From NCBI GenBank assembly GCA_036571765.1, contig BROE01000020.1, forward strand, positions 18,024,430 to 18,088,429: a stretch of 64,000 nt of DNA. Direction: 5' to 3'. Within the stretch, counting starts at the first letter, position 1. The number at the start of each line of letters is the position of its first letter. This document shows positions 45,447-56,600 of this stretch, piece after piece. The notes below the pieces were generated by a model, which did no database searches, was not told the DNA's origin, and saw only the letters and a program-made list of their open reading frames with translations. A program made the translations under genes and the position numbers. Source of the stretch: Plecoglossus altivelis. Taxonomy: Eukaryota > Chordata > Actinopteri > Osmeriformes > Plecoglossidae.

Positions 45447-48400
45447 GCAAATGCCCATGCATGTGCAAACATCAATCTATTCCACTGACTGGATCAATAT
45501 GCTCAGAAACATATCCGTGGGGGCAACAACATAGTAAATCTGTTGCCACAATTCACAGAGCACTACGTCACTGAAAACTGACCTATACTGTAAATTATTT
45601 ACTGTCAACATGCTGACAAACCTTGGACAAGAGAAAGGTAAGAAAACACCAACCAATCACACTCTTGGCGAAGGAGGCTCTCTTGAGCGTGGCCAATCCC
45701 AGGTCTCCGATCTTGACAGAGCCGGTGGGGCCGGTGATGAAGATGTTGTCGCACTTGAGGTCTCTGTGGATGATGGGCGGGGCCCGGGTGTGCAGGAAGT
45801 GGAGGCCCTTGAGGATCTGACGACACCAGCTCCTCAGAACCTTGGGCTTCATCACCTTGAAGCGCTTCAGATACCTGCAACGTTGGAAGCATCATCATCA
45901 TATTTGTTGCATTTCAAGAAAATCTTAATCTCTTTTTATTTACTGATTAAAGGGGATATAGTCAGCGGTGTACATGGTCTAAAAGGTTCACAGTTTTAGC
46001 AGCATGACAGTGGTTTGTTCGGAGAAGGAGCGATTTGTATTTGACTGGACACGTGCTACAGGGTTCTAGTTCCATGACGGAACCGTTCTTCCGGTCGTGG
46101 TGTTCCTTACGTTTTGAGTGTCCCTGAGGTCATGAGCTCAGTCACCAGGACGATGCACTTCCTGCCTTTCACTGGCGACTCCCAGAAGTCGTAGAAACGC
46201 ACAATGTTGGGGTGCTGGAGGGCTTTCAGCATCTCTGCTTCCTCCTTGAAGCGCTGCCTCTCCATTTTGGACAGCTTCCGCTCCTGATGACAGCAGGGGA
46301 CAGAGGTTGAAGGGTCAGCGGTTTGGAAAATTATACTTCGATGGCTCAAATGATAAATGGTGATTCCAAACCTAGTGTAGAAAATCAGTTCAATATAGAG
46401 CAGAAGATAAACAACATGTCGGACATGGATTGAGGTTCTTTGACCACACAGTATATTCTTAGCTGTAATTGCTCCGGTTTCGTCGGTATGAAATGATTGA
46501 CGGTGAGCAATAGAGTCTGTCTTGCACAGGGGGCCCGTGTTGCACCTGAACACAGGCGTGGTATTTTGAGTCGACAAGGGCATAGGGGCCAGACTCGTTC
46601 TCTGGATAAAAACTCTCAGGGCTTTAACCTCAATCTGACACTCACACGACGGGACAACGCCAGACGCCGCCGACTTATTTTGACGTCCGAACTTTGACAT
46701 CAGAAGACTTCGTCTGAGTTTTGTCGCAGTGAGCCAGATACAGGTGTCTTTCCGAAAGGTATTTGAGGACAAATTTCAAAGCTGCAGTATCTCACGCTGG
46801 ACGGACACTTTAAGGTCTTTGGACTCCAGCCTTGGGGTGATTGAGTTCACCTTGGATCGATATTTTGGACTTCATCGTTCTTTAACTGTTGTATAAATAG
46901 CAAAACAGCTGACAGTGACAATCCTCCCCTTTCCAAATCTGTCCAATCATTGTGAAGGGAGACCTCACACTGTCTAATGGAGTGACAGCAGGAATCAGAT
47001 AAACTGCTGACCTTTAATATCAACCCCTGACTCACTATGTCACTCCTCTCTCCCTATGTCACCCCCTCTCTCTATGTCACTCCCTGACCTTCTATGTCAC
47101 CCCCTCTCTCACTATGCCACCCCCTATCTCACTACGTCACCCCCTCTCTCACTATGTCACCCCCTGACTCTATCAGCTCTGACTCACTCTGTCACCCCCT
47201 GACTCACTCTGTCACCCCCTGACTTACCGTATCACCCCCTGACTTGCGAAATCACCGCCTGACTCTCTATCTTACTCTTCGTATTTTTCCAACACATCTG
47301 CCCTAACACATACTGGAATTCCCTCAAATCACCAGTATAACCTCATTACAGTATCTATATTAATTCGCCTGCTGTCTGAATTACTACAGAGATGATGTGG
47401 TTTGAGATAGAATGGGATGTACATGAGAAAAACCCACACTGTACACACGTACACATGTACACACACACACACACACACCCCTATGTATTCCTCTGGGAAA
47501 AGGAGAGTGTGTGTATAGTATTACACATCCATCCTGAAAAAAACACACAGTAAAGTTCATCTGCAGACATGGATTATTCGATGACGCTGCAGAATCCTAT
47601 TTCATCCATGGAAACCTACAGTTACCTCCCATCTCTTACCTTACAGACATATTGGGCAGATGCTAACTATTCTTGTGTTACTAAACAACACACTGATCTT
47701 TCAGCGTCCTGTTCTACCAACGTCATACGATGACAAAGGGAAGGCTCTTAGGATGTATAAGGTTTCCTGTCTTCTGGCGGTGGCAGAAGGGTGTGGCACA
47801 CACAGCATCTTGCTTTAGGTCAGGACTTCGACAATGAAGTGGTAAATGTAACTGTTAGCATTCATGCTAATTCAGGAATTTGCATCGTGGTAAAAAAAAA
47901 TGAGCGAAGCACCTCTGTCCTGACAGCATGAGTTGCAGGAAACACCGAGACGTTCTCATCCCCATCGCCGTCCTCAGATGAACCTCTCTCTCACCTACCC
48001 TTTCTCTTTTCCTACCTCTCTCGCCCACTCTCTCCCCATTCGATCTCCCTCTCTCTCTCTCTCTCTCTCTCTCACCTACCCTTTCTCTTTTTCTACCTCT
48101 CTCGCCCACTCTCTCCCCATTTACTCTCCCTCTCTCTCTCTCACCTCACTTTTCTCTTTTCCTTCCTCTCTCTCCCACTCTCTACCCACTCGCTCTTCCT
48201 CTCTCTCTTACCTCACCTTTCTCTTTTCCTACCTCTCTCGCCCACCCTCTCACCACTCACTCTCCCTCTCTCTACCACCTCACATTTCTCTTTTCCTCCC
48301 TTCCACTCTCTCCCACTGTCTCCCCACTCGTTCTCCCTCTCTCTCTCACCTCACCTTTCACTTTTCCTACCTCTTTCTCTCACTCTCTCCCCACTCGTTC

Positions 48401-48906
48401 TCTCGCCACCCCTTTCACTTTTCCTACCTCTCTCGCCCACTCTCTCCCGACTCGCTCTCTCGCCACCCCTTTCACTTTTCCTACCTCTCTCGCCCACTCT
48501 CTCCCCACTCGCTCTCCCTCTCTCACCCCCCTCCCTCTGCAGAAAGCAACCTTGCATCAGCTGGCTGAACTCTCCGGACAGATCTGCACGGTGACGACAC
48601 GAGCGTCTTCTGTACCGTTCGCAGCCCGTCCACATGACTTGGAGACCCGCGGAGGAGACAGGGTGACTGGGTTTTTACTGAATCATGTTGCATCACCCTG
48701 AGGCCGTCAGAGACTGTCTACAGTACCACTCGGGAGTCTGGGAGAGAACAGAGGGGGATGGAAGACTTAACCGAAACCAGGGACAGGAGGAGATTTGAGA
48801 CACATTCTGGAAATGATATAGTGGGGCAGATGTCCGATTCATAAATAATAAAAATAAATAAACTCATAAACGAATGTCTAGTAGCCTGTCTGAATATAGC
48901 ATCGCA

Positions 48907-48958
<52 letters not shown>

Positions 48959-51860
48959 ACGACGGCACCAGAAACCCAGTTTATCTTCGAGCGTACAGAC
49001 ACAGCAGCACAGAAGAAGAAGTGAGTCTGTCTCATTGGAGGGCAAATCTGCTGAATCACCACTTCTTCTGTGGTGCTGTCTCCCTACACACCCCTCCCCC
49101 ATCCACCCACCCACACACACCCACACACACTCCGACTTCCCTCGGTCCTACTAAGATCCGTACAGTATCCTTACATCTCCACAAGCCCCTTTTAAGCTCC
49201 CGAAGCACTGCAATGCTGTCTCGTTCTCCAGTCAGTGGCACGGAGAGAACCAATGACTCCACAGAGCTGCAGGCATCTCACCAAGATTCTCCTCTCAGTT
49301 CCATGAAACATATTTTCGAGTTACTCATTTTCACATAATTTTACCTACATTGCTATTATTATTATTATTATACTAATACAATGTCTTTGTATACCACTGT
49401 AGTATACATCACTACATATTGATTGAGTTGTCTTCCTCTACTAAAACTGCATCACACACATGCCTGCAGCCAGTTAACAAACCAGGCTACACACCAGGTT
49501 GCATGTCACATGCGCGGCGTGGCAAGGACATTAATCGTAGATTACCATATCCAAACAGAGATTAGGGGATTCTCTAAGCCGTGAGCAAGTACAGTCTCTT
49601 TCACCTACATCTCCCCTGACACTACAATCCTCTCGCGGCACCTTTTGTCCACACCCCAAAAAACGCTCTGTGGAGCATTCCAGACGCTTCCCACTAACTG
49701 CACGTGGACTGCACCCAAAATCAGGTGTATCATTTTTATATATATATATATAATACCTGATATGCGATCATGTTTTATTGCCAGTTTTCTGAATGCGATG
49801 GGTTATAGAACAGCTGTTTCATCAGTGCTAGTGCCACATTTATAGGCCGCAAGGGCACCATCTTTCATGTGGTAATGGGAAATAAATGAACATGGTTTAT
49901 TAACAAAACAATACTGAAACAAGTTTTCCAGGCAAAGTGACCGCAAAAATCACCGTAGTCGGCTAGACAGGAACACCAGGCCAACATCTCCGTCTAAAGC
50001 TCTGTGACAACCTCAACCAAGTACATCACAGGTGTTTTATTTCTTTTAAGTCACCACAGGACGCCGTGGAATTAAACGACCCTTGCTGCAGTGAGAAGGG
50101 GGAGGGGGTGTGATGTTTCAGTTGAAGCTCTTGCGGAGCTTTGCGCCACCTTCCCGCCCTGGCACGGCTAACGTGAATGTAACTTCTGGAGCGCCGGTGT
50201 GATTGGGTGGGGTTGGTGTCACACTAGCTCATGGAGGTGGTGTGGGAAGGAGGAAGTTGGCGTGTAACAGGGCGAAGCAAGAGGTAAACAGTCCCAGGGG
50301 CCTTTCCTTGCTGGTGATGCAGCCCTTATTCTCACTTCCCCAACGCCAACAAGCTCAGGACTGTTGTCCCAACAAACACTCCGGATCACAGCAGTAGCTG
50401 AGGACCCCACCTCCTCAGCCTGCACATGCCTCTTGGCAAAAGGAACATAGTCGTCCTTCAAAATGCCTGTCAATATAAACACACCGGTGTCAGCCTTCCT
50501 ACTACAAGACAGGCAACAGACCTTCACATACAAGTGATCCTGCTAGTCTGTGTTTGAGTGGTTTGTATTCTATATATTGTATAAGAACAGCTGAGTACAG
50601 CTGGACTGTGCATTAACAAACACATGTGCCTTACTGACAGTCGGGGGGAGGGGAGAAGGAGGTGGGGAAAGTGGTTGAACATGATCCACGTGTGATTTAA
50701 AGTTATGTAATGAAATCGCATCATATGAATCAAGCACTATAGACCGCTTTCCGAAGTTGACCTTGACGGGTCCTGGCACATTCTACAGCCACTGAAATTG
50801 AGCCCCATTAGATGAAAAAAAAGAAGAAGCATTCGGTGTCTGTCCTCAACTGAACTCGGGGGATTCTCGGGGGATTCTGGCAACCGGCGTTGCTACAAGA
50901 CAAGGAGATCCACAGAGTGTGTGTTTCAGGCTGGGGAGCAACCTGGCAACCCAATCATCACTGCTGTCTCACAGGACATCACATCACAGGAACACAGAGG
51001 ATTGTTTTCAGCCTACCCTTAAAGGAAGTTACCAATAAATGTATGAAACTTAAAACATCCCAAAATATACAGCGTAGAGGCAACATGATAGATGGAATGA
51101 TGCTATTCAACAGAACAATATTAAACCCTGATTAGGATTATTTTAAGTCTAGTGAGGTTGCGTTTTAAAAGGAACTGTCTTTTTTCCCGTTCCTTACCTG
51201 AAGTTCACACCAGGCTACTTCAACCCAAGTGTCGGTGTCAAGGCCTTTATACACCGTCTTGAAGGACCCTCTGCCGAGCTCAATGTCGAACTTCAAGAAG
51301 CGCCCCCCGGGTGAGGTGGACACAGCCTTCATCCCGGCATCCTCCTCGTTCTCATCACTGCCCGCTTTACCGGTGATATCAGAGGCCGATGCCGACTTCT
51401 GATCGGTCTCGCTCCTCTCTTTCTCCTCGTCCGCGCTCGCACTTTCCGTGGCGCTGTCCTTTTGTCCCACATGACTCTCGGTGCTCGAGCTCTGCTGAAA
51501 GCCCACGCGTGGACCGAGTGCCCTGGTTCGAGTTCGGTCCACGATGGTACGCAGGTGTATACTGAACACCGGGCTGCTGGTGAGACATTCTGGTGAATCC
51601 AGCACTTGATCATCTGTGTCGGAAAACCACAAATTTCGGCGAATGAACCTCTGACGGACCATGCCCTGGTAATCCGAGGAGGGATAGGCGCTTGGGTCGC
51701 TTGCACCCCGCACCGAAGCATTCTCAATGTTGTCCATATTCCGGTCTGCCCCATTCTCATAAATACGAGTGTTCGTAATTCTGCCGGTGTCTAAATTGGG
51801 CACCGAGGAGAACGTAGCTCCAAGCGGCGATTCGGAGCTCGTGTCGTCCCCTAAATCCAT
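27015..51860 (-). CDS. wnk2: WNK lysine-deficient protein kinase 2
   Basis: 29 exons: 51860-51198, 46283-46111, 45874-45654, 45259-45102, 44548-44460, 43715-43604 (3' border broken), 42256-41983, 41394-41051, 40881-40159, 39422-39285, 39154-39116, 37827-37714, 37027-36695, 36329-35643, 35440-35391, 35043-34881, 34453-34337, 33939-33772, 33462-33420, 32992-32819, 32555-31708, 31332-31281, 31196-31129, 30778-30177, 30063-29831, 29576-29367, 27983-27939, 27709-27384, 27302-27015. About 2480 residues. WNK hallmarks: lysine in the glycine loop (GRGSFK201), cysteine at the usual lysine site (VAWC218), HRD317LKCDN, DLGL (chloride-sensing leucines 337, 339), activation-loop S346 and S350 in RASFAKSVIGTPEF. 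The second PF2-like domain is VCNTGDKMVECQLETHNHK. GRFAVV is an RFxV SPAK/OSR1 docking site. KHLKEISELQ and NNSNNKTGTY are WNK2-like. WNKs sense chloride and activate SPAK/OSR1. NINJ1/CARD19 neighbours support WNK2. The 39-bp exon is least certain. Confidence 0.94.
28201..28480. repeat. (GA)n-rich microsatellite in a wnk2 intron
   Basis: Imperfect GAGA/GACAGA repeats about 280 bases long. The large Ser/Leu or Arg/Glu frames over it are artefacts. Confidence 0.9.
29577..29727. repeat. (CA)n microsatellite in a wnk2 intron
   Basis: CA/ATACACACG repeats begin immediately beside the splice acceptor of the exon at 29576-29367. Confidence 0.9.
31411..31695. repeat. GATA/GACA tetranucleotide repeat (Bkm-like)
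   Basis: Interspersed GATA, GACA and GGCA tetranucleotides over about 285 bases. They end just 3' of the large wnk2 exon 32555-31708, leaving about 12 bases between repeat and donor site. Confidence 0.85.
33165..33418. repeat. GAGATGGA-type microsatellite in a wnk2 intron
   Basis: Purine-rich AGAGAGATGG repeats run up to the donor side of the 43-bp exon 33462-33420. Confidence 0.85.
33534..33650. repeat. 20-bp tandem repeat (ATAATGTATATACCCTGTAT)
   Basis: About six copies with a few substitutions, in the wnk2 intron between exons 33939-33772 and 33462-33420. Confidence 0.85.
34071..34300. repeat. Degenerate telomere-like (CCCTAA)n tract
   Basis: CCCTAA, CCATAA and CCCTAG hexamers with a six-base phase cover about 230 bases of a wnk2 intron, ending about 37 bases from the exon 34453-34337. 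Confidence 0.85.
34571..34802. repeat. Degenerate ~26-bp tandem repeat (TCTCTAGAAACACACNNNTT type)
   Basis: About eight or nine diverged copies in the adjacent wnk2 intron. Each joins a TCTAGAAACACA core to a GTTTGTCTC-like half. Confidence 0.75.
35746..36190 (-). repeat. wnk2: Coding Ala/Pro/Ser repeat in a wnk2 exon
   Basis: Imperfect CCAGCCTCAGCC-type units inside exon 36329-35643 encode about 150 residues dominated by Pro, Ala and Ser with interspersed Thr, Val and Ile. The frame stays open throughout and both exon borders have splice signals. A low-complexity proline-rich middle region is normal for WNK2, but the sequence itself looks lineage-specific. Confidence 0.8.
37632..37661. repeat. 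(GT)n microsatellite
   Basis: A pure GT run of about 30 bases in a wnk2 intron. Confidence 0.9.
37841..38075. repeat. (GA)n/GGAAGGAA-rich microsatellite
   Basis: It begins about 14 bases upstream of the splice acceptor (in gene sense) of the exon 37827-37714, so a pure pyrimidine tract precedes that exon in the RNA. Confidence 0.9.
38517..39085. repeat. Long GT-rich satellite (TGTGTGCGTGTTTG units)
   Basis: Nearly 570 bases of (GT)n interrupted by GCG and TTT, with a loose 14- to 24-base higher period. The Cys/Val or His/Thr frames of 100-200 codons here are artefacts. Confidence 0.9.
39429..39505. repeat. (CA)n microsatellite
   Basis: CACACA runs broken by AAACA. It begins about seven bases from the acceptor of the exon 39422-39285. 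Confidence 0.9.
41060..41225 (-). repeat. wnk2: Coding 36-bp tandem repeat in a wnk2 exon
   Basis: Four to five copies of a 12-residue unit, GAYQQPTAQLHQ, at the 3' end of exon 41394-41051, with a diverged version (SQATACLRQ) upstream. The unit is glutamine/proline-rich and fits the low-complexity region after the first PF2-like domain. Confidence 0.85.
41838..41882. repeat. (GT)n microsatellite
   Basis: An uninterrupted run of about 45 bases. Related ~110-bp segments containing GGTAGGTGTCTAGATACTA recur at about 41640, 41755, 41810 and 41895, forming a larger tandem array. Confidence 0.85.
42271..42605. repeat. Minisatellite with inverted copies (GACAGGAAATGGACTGTTAG)
   Basis: Six to seven direct copies of a ~34-bp unit run from 42271 to 42482. 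Two copies in the opposite orientation lie at 42551-42605. The array starts 15 bases from the wnk2 exon 42256-41983. Confidence 0.9.
43522..44236. repeat. 46-bp minisatellite around a wnk2 exon
   Basis: About eight near-identical 46-bp units occupy 43869-44236 in one intron. One unit plus ~37 flanking bases is repeated at 43522-43603 on the other side of exon 43715-43604. The final three bases of that copy touch the last recognisable codon of the exon. Confidence 0.9.
45409..45444. repeat. (CA)n microsatellite
   Basis: About 36 bases of CA in the wnk2 intron between the two exons that flank the kinase activation loop. Confidence 0.9.
47021..47275. repeat. Minisatellite (CTCACTATGTCACCCCCTGA)
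   Basis: About twelve variable copies of an 18-21 base unit in the first wnk2 intron. Confidence 0.85.
47975..48540. repeat. CT-rich minisatellite with ~57-bp period
   Basis: About ten copies of a pyrimidine-rich unit containing TTTTCCTACCTCTCTCGCCC in wnk2 intron 1. The 211-codon Ser/Leu/Pro frame covering it is an artefact of the composition. Confidence 0.85.
48907..48951. repeat. (CA)n microsatellite
   Basis: About 44 uninterrupted bases of CA in wnk2 intron 1. Confidence 0.9.
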
Positions 51861-53618
51861 TCCCAGTAAGCACTTACCGGTGACATTCAGACACGACGTT
51901 CAACATGGTCCTTTCCCCCCAGTGAGAGCGCGCATAGCCTACCTGCAACGCTCATATACACTGACGCAGTTATCCGGCATGGGTAAATTGTTCAAAGACG
52001 AATCTTCGATTCACTATCTATAACATATTTCTTGAATGACTGTCAAATCTTTACTCTGCCTCATTCAATGCGCAATTCTAACCACCAAGGTTGCGCTGCA
52101 CTAACAGACAATTACACTGTCTCTGTAGCTTAATCTCAAATCAGTTTGTTTCAAAGACCAGTCCATTTTGTGGCCGTTAAATTTCCGTTAGCATTTTAAG
52201 AAGTGTTTTAAGCTGTTAAGCAAATACGAACACACGGTTGTCGTTTCCGGATAGTTCTTGCCTTCTCTAATCCCTCAACACTCAGAAATCTGTCAAGTGC
52301 GCAGCTGTGATCCGATGTTAATCACAGTCGATCATCTCACCGGTTAGGTATCGCCAAGCAAGAGTCTGACACTTGTTTGGAATATTTCGAAAAAAAGAGA
52401 TGGATTTAACTCTGCGAAGCGTCACATCGCAGCATCGTTCCTTTAACTAAGCAGGCCGTCAAAGCAGTGCACTTTCACTGCCGAGCCGCGTCCGACAGAT
52501 GAGCAGAGGGCAAAGTAATGATCAGATCAGAGCGGCGCAGTTTTTGTACGTGCCCTACGCATCTCGACATCCGCGGAAGACCGCCACTTGAGCGTTGTGT
52601 TTCTCAAATTTCACTTTATTCCAGAAAGGCAAAAAGTGATGGTCCATTTTAAGGCACATAACCACGCCCCTAGCAACAACACGTATCCAATAAATGCATA
52701 CGTTTTTAGGCGGTACCCTCAGCCTCCGTGACAGGGGTTGTTATGGACCACACAGAGCCCGCCCATGATTCACGTGATGCTCTGCCTGCTGTACATGGTA
52801 GGGGATGATTTAGACGTTTAACAATACAGTGAGTTTCTACTGCATTGTGTCATCTGCTCCAACATGAAACGCTCTCAGAAATTAATCTTAGCGCATACAA
52901 ATACCACAGAAGTCATGGCCTAAGTGCGGTTTGTAGGTCAACGTTGTAGTTGGCTTAACTAGGCTATGCACCAAATTCTTCAACTATTCTTAACTACGTT
53001 CGAAAAACGGATGTTCGTGAGCGCAGGAGAAATTAAGAGAAAACAAATAAACACATATTTTGTTGGTAAACTCTACCGACACGTTGCACTCTATAAAACA
53101 TCTTACGCCGTTAACTAAATATTCAGGCTAAGAGCCTATAATAACGGTAGGCATTGTCAACAGTTATAAATAGTTAAGAGCAGGTTATGCACGTGTGGGT
53201 TTTAAAGTCCACTATGGCAAACCGACTGTATTACTATATATGTACACGTGATGGCGTCAGACATCAATAAGATATGAGGCTAGTGTCCTCGACTCAATTC
53301 TACTGGAATAGAAATCCCCTAGCTAATACAGTAAACCTTCGGTGATAAACATACGGTAGGCCTATCCTATCCAAGTAAAGAGACAATTTGGCATCTAGGC
53401 AACGATCTCTTGACTACTTTCGACTTTCAACGAGTAGCCTGATCACATACGCCCTCTTGTGTGAGGCGGTATCTTAGTCCTGTGCTACACACTGGACACC
53501 ACCCGATACGCTGCCCGCTTTCATTCTCACACAGTGCCCGGCAATAGACGGTTCGAAACGGCTTCATTTAGGGAATTCTATTCACTTTAGCTTCACAATT
53601 GGTAACTAAGAGGCCGTT
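51861..53618. other. Divergent intergenic region between wnk2 (-) and ninj1 (+)
   Basis: It holds the promoter regions of both genes in head-to-head orientation about 1.76 kb apart. No exon-like sequence was found. No convincing TATA box was found near either start codon. Confidence 0.5.
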
Positions 53619-56600
53619 ATGGCGACCGAACACATGGAAATGAATGGCGATGCCGAAAGAGAGAGCGGAGGAGAGGTAAGATGCAGAACACGATCCATCT
53701 AAAAGCCATAGTCTTAAGAGTACTTTCTGTCATTTCAGTCTCACGGACTGTACACACGCTTCAATCTATGAATTAGGTTTCAAAAGGAAACCGCTCTCTA
53801 TTGACGGCGATTGGACAAATGATAGCAAACAAACGTCAAACCATAACATTGTTCGGATATTAGGCAAATGACGAGCCCTGTTGGGGTCGTTTGTTGCTTT
53901 TGAACCATTGCATTTTTCCGCCATTCACACATTAGGCTATCCATTCATAGCGAATTTGGGACGTCATTGTGGAGCCAAGCGTAAATTCAGAAATGTCAGT
54001 ATTCAAATAGCCAAGGCCATGAAACTTTCTGACAACACAAAGCAACTTTAAATTAGGTTACGTGTGTATGCGAGTGCACCCACTTCTTAGATTGATTAAC
54101 TCATTTAATCCATTACACCCCCACCTGTTGAGGATTGTCCAGTACAGAGGTCAAGGCGATTTTCAATTTTTTTTAACCATCCGGGAACCCCCTTAATCTG
54201 TCCGTCAATAGGAATTATTATCGTTAGAAAATAAGATACAAAACCCGATTACATTTTTGCCCGTTGAGGGAAATTTCTAGGACGTGACGATCCGTGTAAT
54301 TTTTGATTATTGCTGCTTATTTACACGACCAAAGCCTGCGTGTACATTACTCGTACTATCTCTAATAATTGCGAATAGACTAGATAGATAGAATCCTTAG
54401 TAATGTGTTTATTCTTCCCTTGATCTGTCAGTATAGTGACAGATAGTTGACTTATAGTTCTGAGTGACCACGGCAAGAAGAACATTGGCCAGCCTTTCAA
54501 GAGTTTCCAAGCTTAACTGAAGTTCAGTGCAGCTACAAGCGCCACTGAATATGTAAACATTACACATCTACACAAGGCTGCATATACTTGGAGCATGTAC
54601 GTTTACTTAATCATAGCTCTTAGCTTAATCATAGCGGGGATTTTGTTTTATGAACTAAGTCTCTGTCTGACTACTATGACCAGAGATGTCTAAGAAATTA
54701 CCCTGGCAGGAATGTGAAGTTTGTCTCTAGGTATGTTCTACAGTCTGAAGGACACGGTTTGTCACTAAATAATACCTTAGTGCCAGTATATCATTGCATA
54801 CCGTGCGTTTTCTCCACGTTATATGTTATCGCAGCATCTTCATCGGGGGAAGTCAATCAAGCCATAGAACTACACTGGAACAGTAGACTCGATAATGTTT
54901 GTTGTTTTACGCGTTCAAGTTTATTTAAACAGCCTCACGCACACACCAGGGGGTCAGCACGTGTTGTCGATCCACAGTTGAAGTTCAGAATACAGGAAGA
55001 TGTACTAAAAAAGGCTTGTGGAGCCCAAGGTAAAATAAATAATTATTGGTTACCTTATAATTAAGGTTGAAGACAAATTAGGGAGTCGCTTGTAATGGCT
55101 AGCAGCAACGTTGTAATTAGAAGATTATCCCTTGCTGACTCGGAGAGCCAGATGTGGTATTTTCGATCCTTTTTTTTTTCCTTCGCCAGTTTACATTGCG
55201 GCGATGCCTAAATCCTAGTGAGACGTAGTGAATGGCCACATGTTCAATTGTGATGCTACCAAGAATCACGTTGGAATAGAAAAAGGATAAACAGGTGTGG
55301 CGCTTCATCTGAGGCGAATTTTGTCCTATTTTCCAAATCCATTTTTCAATATTCAAAAACAGCACAGTGTAGATAGGCTTAGAGTACATTGTAAAATCAA
55401 AAGTTTTTAAAAAAATCGATCACGTTAGCAATGAAATATGTATGTATGTCAATGTGTAAATACCGATTTTACAACACTTAAATAATAATAACATGAAATG
55501 TGAAAATGGCTCATCACATTTGGACCATGAAGTGCAGCTGAAGTGTAAACTATACAGTGACAGGTTGTATCCCTGCTAAACAAACACACACTGTTGGACA
55601 GCTTCCTGTTTCAGTTTCACATGTTCATTGCTCACTCTCTATTTGTAATGGTGTAGACGTTGGACATGTTATCTCAGTGACTAGACAGACGCCAAGATGT
55701 CAATGAGAGAGAAAGAGAAAGTTAAACATGCAGGGAAACTGGATAAGACTCATTTAAACGATTTAAACAAACTTTGTTCTTGTATTATAAACTAGGTCGA
55801 AATTAAAAGTTGTTCTTTCGACGCGATGAGAAAGGTTTCAAGTATATAAACAAATTGTGAAAACGTGTTGGAATTGAGAGTACGCAGTTCACATTGGAAT
55901 TAAGAGGTCAGGTCAGCGTGAGAAACTGGCAACTGAGTATAGAAAAACCCCCCTAGAAAAAAAAACCTTCTAGTGCCACACTTAGAAGAAAACCACCATA
56001 GTGTCACTGTGCTACTCATGGTTAGCTGGGTCTACCAAAAATTTCCCCTGTTTGTCAAGGTGGCAAAAAGGTTTAGAAACTCATGTGGTCGTTCGGCTGT
56101 CCGTTCTCAGCCAAACCTGAACACAAGGCAGGCCTTGTTAGTTCCAGCCCAGACTGTGCTTCACCCAAAAGACACACTCCTGCTGACAACTTGCCCACAC
56201 AGCAACTGGAGGAGGAAGGAAAGACTGAGGGGAATATTTAGCTTAGCGCCCTTGAGCTTTAGGTATGTCGGCATAAGTTATGTAAGCATTACAGTGTCTG
56301 TACTTATTTAACGTGTGCTTAATGCTGCTTCTATTTTGCTGGGTTGTAGAGCTAAGTATACAACGAGGCTTCACCGGCCTTCACACTCACATGGAGCCAA
56401 ATAACCTCTCACTACTGTGCCTCAGTTCAAACGACAGGAGAGAGGACTTCATCGGTCTAACGCGTGGTCAAAGTGGGCAGAGGCCTGACGGTGGCGGCCG
56501 CGGTTCGAATCTGGCCCAGGTCCTTAACCACGTGTCATTTCCAGTCTTTTCCGTCATCACCATCTCTGTCAACGTAACAGTGAAGGCAGGAATTTAGCCC

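Noticed and set aside
56465..56521. Functional tRNA gene from the A- and B-box-like words
   Set aside because: The flanks do not form acceptor, D or anticodon stems. A SINE remnant is more likely.
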